Below are positions 12,523 to 19,489 of a stretch of DNA of 34,211 bases, piece after piece. Numbering within the stretch: position 1 is the stretch's first letter; each line of letters opens with the position of its first letter. The stretch covers positions 1 through 34,211 of the IMG/VR virus record IMGVR_UViG_3300034062_006947. One strand, written 5' to 3'. Origin of the DNA: a virus. The position numbers and the translations under genes were made by a program. The notes below the pieces were generated by a model. That model saw only the letters and a list, made by a program, of their open reading frames with translations. It was not told the origin of the DNA and did no database searches.

Positions 12523-12860
12523 TGCAAAGTCACACTGCCGTCTTCATTGGCAACCATCGGTCGCAGGCCCGCGATCTCCTCCGGCTCAAGGAAGTCGGCA
12601 ACCGTCTTGCCCGCGAGCCGTGCCACCGCGTCAATGTGGCGGATGTTCTCCTCGGCGCTGCTCAAGAGGAGGTGGGCGTTGGTGCCCATGGCGGCGAGGA
12701 TTTCTTCGGGCGTGGCGTCGTTGTTGTTCCAGAAGTCGCTAAACATGCCCTTGTGCGCTTGCGCGCGGCTGTCGATCTGGGTGTTGAGTTGGCCGAGCAG
12801 TCCGAGCGCGATGCGCTGGGCGGCGGGCGGTTCCGTGGTTGGTAGGGTGATGAGGCTCAT
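12519..12860 (-). CDS. Phage protein downstream of the fibre genes, unknown function
   Basis: A 113-residue helical protein. It has an N-terminal Thr/Pro-rich lead, then GLLGQLNTQIDSRAQAHKGM, ATPEEILAAMG and ENIRHIDAVARLAG. No membrane segment or signal. The start at 12860 lies 5 nt after the fibre stop and lacks an SD. It could be a fibre-associated chaperone by position, which is only a guess. Confidence 0.5.
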   Translation of the reverse strand: MSLITLPTTEPPAAQRIALGLLGQLNTQIDSRAQAHKGMFSDFWNNNDATPEEILAAMGTNAHLLLSSAEENIRHIDAVARLAGKTVADFLEPEEIAGLRPMVANEDGSVTLQ

Positions 12861-12865
12861 AAAGT

Positions 12866-14170
12866 TTAGTCGGCTTCTCCGGCGAGGTAGTGAGCGACGA
12901 TGACAACGGCGCCGCCTGTAAAATTAGATCCAACAGCGGTCAGCGTGACTTCCTGCGCGGCGGTGAAGCACTCGATAGTGCCTGCCGTCCAGTCGCGATT
13001 GTCGCTGGATGTGTTGAGGGCAATGCCGATGTTGGCTCCCCAGCGGTCGGCGTCCGTGCCGTCACCGATGTCGTAGCCTGTGGCTCCAGTGATTGCAGTG
13101 GAGACGCGGGTGGTGAGGCCAACGAGGACCGCGCCGTCTGGGATCAAGCCTGTTGTGGTGGCGACAGACGCGCCGCTCAAGGCCGAGAGTGTGACGGCTT
13201 TGGTCTTGATCGCGAGGCGTTGATAATTTGTGCCGCTGGTGTAGGTGCCGTAGACGCGGTATTCTTGGGCGTTGGTGCCGTTGTATTGAGCAAAAACGCC
13301 AGCAGCATCACGGCGCAAATATACGTCTGCAGTAAATGCCGTAGTATCCGAGGAAATCCTAAACGAGCCAGACGAGCGGACGGCAAAGCCGTCATCACTG
13401 ATAAATGACGCTCCGCCGCCGCCTGCATTTGTTGAGTAGAAGTTGGCGTTAACTGCTCCATCGTCGCGGACGGCAAATATCTGTGTCGTGCCGCGGCGCA
13501 CTGTAAACACGTTCACAAAGTCCGTTGTGGTGGCGACTTTTCGCACGGTGAGGGTGGTGAAGGTGCCTGTAGTCCCGCTGATGGCGGCTGGCGTGGTGGA
13601 ACCGATGGCGGGCGGGGCGGCGAAGTCGGAGGTTAGGGCGATGGTGCCGCTGGCGTTGGGGATATTGATCACCTTGCTTGTCGTGATGTCCCCTTCCGGT
13701 CCTTTAAGCGTGATGCCGCCATTGATTGCGCCGAAGACGATTGAAGGAAAGCCGTCTCCCGTCACCCCGCCACCGAGGTCTACTGCATAAGTGTCGAGGT
13801 TCAGCTTGCCGCAGTTTACCACTCCTTCGCCGAAATAAATCTCATTTACGGGCGGTCCGTTTACGGTGACGCCTTGAAACGTCACTTGGTCGCTCGTGCC
13901 AAGGTCTTGATTGGCGTCCTGCGCCGCAGCGGTGCCCGCGTCGGTGATGGCAGAGAGGGTGTGGGTGTGGGAGGTTGAGGCCGCGCCCACATCTGCCGCC
14001 GCCAAGACAACCACGCCGGTCTGCCCATTAACGCTTTCGACATCGCCACCCCCGCCCTCGCCTGCCGGGCCTTGCGGGCCAGCGGGGCCGACGAGAGGGA
14101 TGGTGACCTCGACCTCGTTGCGGTGCGGGGTGCCGACGTAGGCTGTCGCGCTGTAGTATTGGCTGCTCAT
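12866..14170 (-). CDS. Tail fibre protein with collagen-like segment
   Basis: A 434-residue protein. Residues 27-37 carry Gly-x-y triplets (GPAGPQGPAG), followed by GGGGDVESVNGQTGVVVL, a motif common in phage fibres. Several HTHTLSAITDAG-like repeats and long Ser/Thr/Gly-rich beta regions follow. The C-terminal 110 residues (from GLIPDGAVLVGLTTRVSTAI to the end) form a compact domain with conserved GYDIGDGTDADRWG, likely a trimerising or receptor-binding tip. It should contact the host surface. Starts at ATG 14170 without an SD. Confidence 0.75.
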   Translation of the reverse strand: MSSQYYSATAYVGTPHRNEVEVTIPLVGPAGPQGPAGEGGGGDVESVNGQTGVVVLAAADVGAASTSHTHTLSAITDAGTAAAQDANQDLGTSDQVTFQGVTVNGPPVNEIYFGEGVVNCGKLNLDTYAVDLGGGVTGDGFPSIVFGAINGGITLKGPEGDITTSKVINIPNASGTIALTSDFAAPPAIGSTTPAAISGTTGTFTTLTVRKVATTTDFVNVFTVRRGTTQIFAVRDDGAVNANFYSTNAGGGGASFISDDGFAVRSSGSFRISSDTTAFTADVYLRRDAAGVFAQYNGTNAQEYRVYGTYTSGTNYQRLAIKTKAVTLSALSGASVATTTGLIPDGAVLVGLTTRVSTAITGATGYDIGDGTDADRWGANIGIALNTSSDNRDWTAGTIECFTAAQEVTLTAVGSNFTGGAVVIVAHYLAGEAD

Positions 14171-14174
14171 GGTT

Positions 14175-15677
14175 TTACGGATACCAGTCAGCCCATGCGC
14201 CGCGCAGGATGACTTCGTTGTTGCTTACCGATGAGGCGCGAAGATTCACATCAAATTGAACGCCAGAACCGTTGTTGAATGTCCAACGCGCCGTTTCCGT
14301 AAATCCCTCGCCTTTTAAAATGGCAAAGCCTTCGTGTGAATTTGTCGATGTGCCATAGACAATGGACTCCAAAATCCATTCGCCCGAATTGGTGGTTGAT
14401 AGGTCAATTTGGTTACCAGCCATATCCAACACAATGCGCTTTTCGTTTGTGTTGTTGGCTAAAGATCCGACGAAAGTGCCCTTCCATCGGGAGCCTGACG
14501 TTGCCAACAATCCACCAACAATATTAAGAGTCCGCAGGGTCATCAGGTTTGTTGTGTTGGTGTTGGCGTTGGCTGTTTGTTTTTGCTGAACGCTAACGGC
14601 ACCAATATTAAAAAACTGGTTGGTTCCAGATTTGCTTCGCACCAGTCCATTGACCAAAATGTTGCCGTCAAACCACGCTTTGCTATTGGTGGACAAATCA
14701 GAAATACGAGATTGCGGATTGGTAGAAACAATTAGCCTTGTGGAAAAATCGCCATAGCCACGAGAAAGTGCCGTGAGATTGTCGGAAATCGGCTGCGCGT
14801 GAAGGCTTTGCAGCGTAGGCGAGTTGGCCCACGCAGAAAACCAGCGATTGGTAAGTCCGCTGGCTAAATAAAAGTTTTCAATAGTGAAATAGTTTCCGAC
14901 CACATTGGTCATTTGGGGATGACTTCCAACGTATGTTTTGCCTCCAACATTAAGATGCAGGGTGTCGCCTTGAATTTGGCCCGTAATTGTTTGCTTGACG
15001 TTGGTTAAAAGCGGCTCAGTGCCAGAATAATTTACATCAATGATTGTGTTGCTTCCGCCGAAACCAGCAACTCCATTAGTGGAAACATCGACAACAACAT
15101 TCCACGGAGTAACAACAATGTGCAAAATTCGCCCGATCCACGCCGTATCTGGCTGGATTAAAAATACTGCTTGGTTGTTGACTGTGCTTTGCGAAAACTC
15201 AACAACTCCCCCAAAATTGTAAACAGGACGCGGCAATTCGGCTGTGAGGTAAAACGTGTTGGTGCTAATAAGTCCGCCTCCAGAAATAAACGGAGGATTG
15301 GTAGCACCAGCGGAAGCGCCGCTTAAAAAATACGCGGGGCCGACCAATGGCGCGATCCCAGTCGTAACGACTGTGCCATTAGTGTATCGGCCAAAGTCGT
15401 CGTAGAAGTCCGCGTGGAACTGCCCCGCAAACGTGTTACTGATGCCCAAGTTGCCGCGGGCCGTCTCGGCGTTGGTCGTGCCGACAAAGCCGGTGAGCCC
15501 GGCGGCCGAGCCGTTGGTGCCGAGCTTGCCCGCCAGCGCATTGGAAAGCCCGGAGACGTTGCTTTGCTGGATGGTCAAATTCGTTGGGCTGGTCACTACA
15601 CCGTTGGTGTGCATCACGGCAAACTGCGCGTGTGCAGAGGTGGCAGCGACGATCAGGATGGTGGCGAGGCGTTTCAT
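14175..15677 (-). CDS. Fibre-like protein with Sec signal peptide
   Basis: A 500-residue protein from ATG 15677 (ATGA overlap). The N-terminus (MKRLATILIVAATSAHAQF) is a textbook signal peptide with an AHA-Q cleavage site. The rest is Thr/Asn/Ser-rich: an SNALAGKLGTNGSA region typical of fibre shafts, then a jelly-roll-like central region and a C-terminus rich in NTNTTN. The bases here are visibly richer in A/T than neighbouring genes, suggesting separate acquisition. Position between fibre and baseplate genes suggests a tail or adhesion protein. The export signal on a virion protein is unexplained. Confidence 0.65.
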   Translation of the reverse strand: MKRLATILIVAATSAHAQFAVMHTNGVVTSPTNLTIQQSNVSGLSNALAGKLGTNGSAAGLTGFVGTTNAETARGNLGISNTFAGQFHADFYDDFGRYTNGTVVTTGIAPLVGPAYFLSGASAGATNPPFISGGGLISTNTFYLTAELPRPVYNFGGVVEFSQSTVNNQAVFLIQPDTAWIGRILHIVVTPWNVVVDVSTNGVAGFGGSNTIIDVNYSGTEPLLTNVKQTITGQIQGDTLHLNVGGKTYVGSHPQMTNVVGNYFTIENFYLASGLTNRWFSAWANSPTLQSLHAQPISDNLTALSRGYGDFSTRLIVSTNPQSRISDLSTNSKAWFDGNILVNGLVRSKSGTNQFFNIGAVSVQQKQTANANTNTTNLMTLRTLNIVGGLLATSGSRWKGTFVGSLANNTNEKRIVLDMAGNQIDLSTTNSGEWILESIVYGTSTNSHEGFAILKGEGFTETARWTFNNGSGVQFDVNLRASSVSNNEVILRGAWADWYP

Positions 15678-15895
15678 TGGTAAGAGGCTAACGGTGACCA
15701 TGCGCCGCCCGCGCGGACGTAAAGGGTTGTCGAGGCCGCGCCGTCGGTGCGGATGTAGAGGGTGCCGTTGCTGGCCTCGCCGCTCGGAGCACCGGGGCCG
15801 GTGAGGACGGGCTTTTGCAGGATGTTCTCCCACGAGACCGTGCCCGTGGCGGGGCCGATACTCGGGATAGAGACTTCAACGGTGTAATCGGCCAT
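15674..15895 (-). CDS. Small baseplate or fibre-associated protein
   Basis: A 73-residue protein. It starts MADYTVEVSIPSIGPATGTV, then SWENILQKPVL, GPGAPSG and a C-terminal LYIRTDGAASTTLYVRAGGAW. This last part is the small beta motif often found at the start of phage fibre shafts, here as a separate gene. Likely a linker between baseplate and fibre. The start at 15895 is 4 nt after the upstream stop. Confidence 0.55.
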   Translation of the reverse strand: MADYTVEVSIPSIGPATGTVSWENILQKPVLTGPGAPSGEASNGTLYIRTDGAASTTLYVRAGGAWSPLASYQ

Positions 15896-15899
15896 GACA

Positions 15900-16262
15900 T
15901 TAAAGCGGAGCCGTCCGCGCGGTCACATCGGCCAGCACCTTCCAGAGCCCGCCGAACAGGGTGTAAATTTTGGCGTCGCTCGTCTTGAGTTGCACATCGT
16001 AGTAGCGCGTCCCAGCGGTCGCGTTGTCGGTCGTCAGCAAATCGAAATGCGACAAGCCGCCCGCTGCGTTGTCGTGACTCGTCACCTCCTTGCGGATGAC
16101 GGCCGCGCTGTCGGCATCGGTGAGCGCGTTCTTGACCGTAAGGAACAACGTGGCTCCGGTGAGGTCATACGGTTCGCCATCCGCTTGCTTCACGACGACA
16201 TCGAGGCGGCCGGAGTCGCCGCGTGTCCAGGTCAGATCGGGTTGGGTGGAGGTGCAGCTCAT
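15900..16262 (-). CDS. Baseplate upper protein-like (BppU N-terminal-like)
   Basis: A 120-residue protein. LTWTRGDSGRLDVVVKQADG, then YDLTGATLFLTVK and a closing YYDVQLKTSDAKIYTLFGGLW resemble the N-terminal beta-sandwich domain of baseplate upper proteins. That domain attaches fibres to the tail tip. The family call comes from recalled pattern, and the short length means only this domain is present. It overlaps the next gene by ATGA. Confidence 0.6.
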   Translation of the reverse strand: MSCTSTQPDLTWTRGDSGRLDVVVKQADGEPYDLTGATLFLTVKNALTDADSAAVIRKEVTSHDNAAGGLSHFDLLTTDNATAGTRYYDVQLKTSDAKIYTLFGGLWKVLADVTARTAPL

Positions 16263-16444
16263 TTGTTTCGTTCGCGCCAGGACTTGCGGAGGGCGAGCAG
16301 GCCGATGAGTAAACCGCAGCCGAGGGTGCCAAGGCGCATACCGGATTCGAGGTGCGGGAGAAGGGAGATGACGACCGAACTGAGCGTGGCCGATGAGGCG
16401 ACGAGCGGGCGGGCGAGGAAGTCGGTGGCGGCGTGGAGGCTCAT
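16259..16444 (-). CDS. Small two-helix membrane protein (alternative holin candidate)
   Basis: A 61-residue protein from ATG 16444, one nt after the upstream stop. Residues 13-32 and 37-52 are hydrophobic (LVASSATLSSVVISLL and LGTLGCGLLIGLLAL), and the C-terminus is basic (RKSWRERNK). This is holin-like in size and topology but lies inside the tail genes, 4 kb from the endolysin. It may be an antiholin or a membrane partner for DNA injection. Confidence 0.5.
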   Translation of the reverse strand: MSLHAATDFLARPLVASSATLSSVVISLLPHLESGMRLGTLGCGLLIGLLALRKSWRERNK

Positions 16445-16445
16445 A

Positions 16446-17402
16446 CTAAATGATGTCGGCGGAAAGGGTGGCGGTGGATTGGAACGTCTGGCGTTTGGTC
16501 GCGTTGCTGATTTCGACTTCCATGTAGACGTCCGTGGTGCCTGCCGCGACGAGGGCGGTGATCGCGGCAGTGTTGAGGTTGAGCGTGCCGAGGAGGCCGG
16601 GAGCTCCGAGGATGGTCGAGGCGGTGATGGCAACCGTGGGCATGTCGGCCCCGGCGTAGGCTCCGCCGTAGGTGAGCCGGTAGTCGTCGGGGGTGCCGAT
16701 GACGGTGATTTCTTGCGTGCTTGATCCGGCGGCCGAGGCCAAAGCGGCGGCGATCTCGGCAGGGCCGGTGCCCGCCTCCAGCGGGGATGTGATGTAGGCG
16801 GGGACGACGGCGGTGCCGCCGCCGGAGGCGACGGAGGCAGTCAATGCGGTGCCGCCTGCGGCGGAGGCGATCTTGAAACCGTCGCGCGAGCGGTCGCGGA
16901 CGAAGTAGACCGATCCGTTGCTGAAGCCGGAGGGCGTGGAAAATCCGGTGAGGGTCACGCTTTGGCCGTCGAGCAGGGCGTGGTAGGCGGCGGAAAACAC
17001 GCTGGCCGTGATGCTGCTCACGGTGATGTTGCGCGTCGGAAGGGAAAGCGAGTAGTAGCCGGTCGCCGGAGCGGGCGACATGTGGATGCGCTGGATTTCT
17101 GTCACGCCGGAGCCGCCGGTGATGGCAACCGAGGCGGTGATCGTGACGGTCGTCGTGAGGGCCGTGAAGGAGGTCACGGTCGTGGCCGGGGTCGTGGTGC
17201 CGAGGGCGAAATTCGCGGTGAGCGTGCTGTAATTGAGGTAGCGGTAGGGCGCGGAGAAATCTCCGGTCGGCTCCAAGAAGTAAAGTTCAATGTCCTCAAC
17301 ATCCTCGCGGAACACGGTCAGCCCGGCGGCGGGCAGCGTGCTGGTGGGCTCGGCGACGAATGTGCGACTGCCGGTGTCGAGGTAAAGTTTGCGGGCCTGC
17401 AT
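16446..17402 (-). CDS. Tail tip/baseplate structural protein
   Basis: A 318-residue protein, Thr/Ala/Ser/Gly-rich and almost all beta. It begins MQARKLYLDTGSRTFVAEP and contains an FREDVEDIELYFLEP segment and a later DDYRLTYGGAYAGADMP. No catalytic motif. Located among baseplate genes, so a structural tail role is likely. The ATG at 17402 follows a GCAGG and a TTGACA motif 16 nt upstream. Confidence 0.6.
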   Translation of the reverse strand: MQARKLYLDTGSRTFVAEPTSTLPAAGLTVFREDVEDIELYFLEPTGDFSAPYRYLNYSTLTANFALGTTTPATTVTSFTALTTTVTITASVAITGGSGVTEIQRIHMSPAPATGYYSLSLPTRNITVSSITASVFSAAYHALLDGQSVTLTGFSTPSGFSNGSVYFVRDRSRDGFKIASAAGGTALTASVASGGGTAVVPAYITSPLEAGTGPAEIAAALASAAGSSTQEITVIGTPDDYRLTYGGAYAGADMPTVAITASTILGAPGLLGTLNLNTAAITALVAAGTTDVYMEVEISNATKRQTFQSTATLSADII

Positions 17403-17418
17403 CCTGCGAGATGACAGG

Positions 17419-17424
17419 TGTCAA
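17419..17424 (-). promoter_or_regulatory. TTGACA start-associated motif (tail tip gene)
   Basis: TTGACACC in the 26-nt gap between two genes; the hexamer ends 16 nt upstream of ATG 17402. Confidence 0.45.
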
Positions 17425-17428
17425 AGGG

Positions 17429-17653
17429 TCACGCTTGGTCGGCCCGGTCGCAGCAGCCGGAGAGGCGCGGACGGTTGGCGGGATGGGCGCGCGAGGCAAG
17501 AGAATCTGCGGCGACTTTGGCCTCGGGCGTATTATCTCCTGCCCGCATACAGGCGGCGCAGTTGCCAATCCACGGACGGCCGCCATACCAGCCGAGCGCG
17601 CAGGTGAATTGGCCTCGGTCGCGGGTGCGGGATTGATGCGGGCACGGGGGCAT
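17429..17653 (-). CDS. Small cysteine-rich protein, probable metal binder
   Basis: A 74-residue protein with eight Cys/His candidates: CPHQ, TCALGWYGGRPW, NCAACMRAGDNTPE and SGCCDRADQA. The regular GWYGG-x-P then NCxxC then CC pattern looks like a conserved metal-binding tail-associated protein I have seen in phage genomes without an assigned role. The ATG at 17653 is 2 nt after the upstream stop. The opposite-strand frames look like Arg-rich shadows. Confidence 0.6.
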   Translation of the reverse strand: MPPCPHQSRTRDRGQFTCALGWYGGRPWIGNCAACMRAGDNTPEAKVAADSLASRAHPANRPRLSGCCDRADQA

Positions 17654-17655
17654 GG

Positions 17656-18381
17656 CTAAAAAACGGTGATTTCAACAGCATCATTGAAGACGTAATTATA
17701 CAGTGGCGTGCTGTTGTCGTTGAATTCTTTGAATCCGCCAAATGCTCCTGAGTCTTGCGCGTCTGGGAAGTCGTAACTAATAGACGCTTCAAAGCGTTGC
17801 CACCTATCAGTGTCAGTCGGATTATCCCCGTGAAAAACAATGAGACCACTGACAGTTCCGGTTATGCCTCCAATGCCGTAGGGGTAATTGTTATCAGTAA
17901 ATTCCCATCGGCAAGGGCCTGTTCTATAAACAGTTAGTTCAAAACCGCCGCCACTCATTCCTAAAATGTCTGGAAAATCATCAGTCAGAAAATTGTTGAG
18001 GCATGTGCCGAGCGACACGGGAGCGAAGTCAATGGCAGTTGACCATTGAGTGTTGGTCGAGTCGTAGATTCCGATATAGCCCATGTTTCCAAAGACAAAA
18101 TTGGGGTCGGTATAGTAAGCCGTAAACCCGTCATACCATCCGTCTGGATTGTCGCCAATCTGCGGGGCGGTAAGCGGGGGATCGAGTTTGGTAAATTCGC
18201 CCTCGTTCCACGTTTCGGGCAAGTCTTCGTATTGCAGAAATTCTGTCTCGTAAAGAGTGTTGGCATCGTAGAGGCAGCAAGCCTCGGACACGCAGCAGGT
18301 GCAAGAGACGAGCCGCTCGCCTTCGACGATCTTGGTGATGGCGCGGCGGGTGCCGGATTCGTCAACGGTGGTGGCGATCAT
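17656..18381 (-). CDS. Tail structural protein with Cys cluster
   Basis: A 241-residue protein. The N-terminal beta segment (IATTVDESGTRRAITKIVEG) is followed by a CTCCVSEACC cluster near residues 28-37. The rest is Asp/Tyr/Gly-rich (YDGFTAYYTDPNFVFG), possibly a carbohydrate-binding-like beta sandwich. Precedes the other Cys-rich gene; together they may form a disulfide- or metal-stabilised tail tip. No known family was recognised. Confidence 0.5.
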   Translation of the reverse strand: MIATTVDESGTRRAITKIVEGERLVSCTCCVSEACCLYDANTLYETEFLQYEDLPETWNEGEFTKLDPPLTAPQIGDNPDGWYDGFTAYYTDPNFVFGNMGYIGIYDSTNTQWSTAIDFAPVSLGTCLNNFLTDDFPDILGMSGGGFELTVYRTGPCRWEFTDNNYPYGIGGITGTVSGLIVFHGDNPTDTDRWQRFEASISYDFPDAQDSGAFGGFKEFNDNSTPLYNYVFNDAVEITVF

Positions 18382-18761
18382 GCCGGGCAGTCTTGCGTTT
18401 CAACCCACTGGAGCACGCCGTCTTTGATGCCCAAAATGTGCAGGGTGTCGTCCTCGACGGCGGGAAGCACCAACCACTTCTCCGTATCCTTGTGCCAATA
18501 AAGCAGATCGCCGTCGCGGGTGCCTTTAGGCAGGATGCGGGTGATGTAAGTGCCGTCGTCTTCGTAGGCCACCTCGTAGAGAGCGTCGGCCGGGTCAACG
18601 TCCTTCGGTTGCTTGAGAGTGGTTCGCTTCCAGTTCTCGTCGAGGTGAATGGCCTTGATCGCAATCGGGTAGTCGTTGCTGCCCTTGGCTGGCTTGTTGT
18701 TGACCAACTCGGAGAACAGCCAAACTTTTGTTATGATGTCTTTGCTGTCTTTGGCGCTCAC
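18378..18761 (-). CDS. Tail-associated protein, unknown function
   Basis: A 127-residue protein from GTG 18761, 2 nt after the upstream stop. It starts MSAKDSKDIITKVWLFSELV and contains SNDYPIAIKAIHLDENWK, YEVAYEDDGTYITRILPKG and YWHKDTEKWLVLP. Its short beta repeats look like a baseplate component. It overlaps the next gene by ATGA. No SD is visible. Confidence 0.5.
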   Translation of the reverse strand: MSAKDSKDIITKVWLFSELVNNKPAKGSNDYPIAIKAIHLDENWKRTTLKQPKDVDPADALYEVAYEDDGTYITRILPKGTRDGDLLYWHKDTEKWLVLPAVEDDTLHILGIKDGVLQWVETQDCPA

Positions 18762-18763
18762 GG

Positions 18764-19486
18764 CTATTGGCTCAATCGGTAGCTCAAGCTGATCGCTTGA
18801 ACGGTCGGCGTGATGTAAGTGCTTCCTTCGGTCGGCGTGATCGGGGTGGTTTTCTCGAAAGAAAGGAAGCCTTCAACCTTCGCATCGCTTGGGCCGGTGA
18901 CGGTCCAGAGATCGGCTGCGGCTGCTGCTGCGGCGTTCTTGGCCACGGATGCCATGTCGGCGCGGGAGAAAGTGGGCGGGCTGACGGCTTGAGCGCGGCC
19001 GATGCGGACGAACTCGACGACCTTGAGCCGCTCGTCGTAGATGACGATCTTGGGCACGGTGACGCGGCGCAGCGCGCCGGTCGGGTCGTATTGGCTGACG
19101 AGGCTGGCGGTGTTTGTGTAGTTGTAGGAGAGCGCCCGGCGGCGGGGTTCGACTTGCTCGCGCAAATAGTAGCCCTTAAATCCTGCCCGTTGAAGCGCGC
19201 CAACGTAGTTGGCTTGGATCGTCAACAATCCGTTGGCCCGCTCGATGGTGCGGTCCACGAGGTAGAGGTTGTTGGTGACGAGTTCGCTGCGGAGGACGAC
19301 GGTCGGCCAGATCGGCGGCGGGGCGTCGGTGTAGAATTTGGCCGAGACTTGCGACTGCTTGGTGACGGGGGCGACGTAGGTGACTTGGACGTTGACCAAG
19401 CCGGTAACTTGCTCCTGCGCGGATTGGGCGGAGAGAACGAGGCCGGTGGAGTTCCAGGTGGCGTTGCCGATGACGGTGGAGGGCAT
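18764..19486 (-). CDS. Distal tail-type structural protein
   Basis: A 240-residue protein placed directly after the tape measure, where siphoviruses usually encode the distal tail protein. It opens MPSTVIGNATWNSTGLVLSA, with beta segments (VTGLVNVQVTYVAPV and VVLRSELVTNNLYLVDRTI) and a C-terminal TEGSTYITPTVQAISLSYRL. The distal-tail role comes from position, not motif. Confidence 0.55.
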   Translation of the reverse strand: MPSTVIGNATWNSTGLVLSAQSAQEQVTGLVNVQVTYVAPVTKQSQVSAKFYTDAPPPIWPTVVLRSELVTNNLYLVDRTIERANGLLTIQANYVGALQRAGFKGYYLREQVEPRRRALSYNYTNTASLVSQYDPTGALRRVTVPKIVIYDERLKVVEFVRIGRAQAVSPPTFSRADMASVAKNAAAAAAADLWTVTGPSDAKVEGFLSFEKTTPITPTEGSTYITPTVQAISLSYRLSQ

Positions 19487-19489
19487 GGG

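Noticed and set aside
17296-17586. A 96-codon minus-strand frame overlapping the Cys-rich protein and tail tip genes
   Set aside because: Pro/Arg-rich shadow frame; the two overlapped genes have conserved-looking sequence and proper starts.
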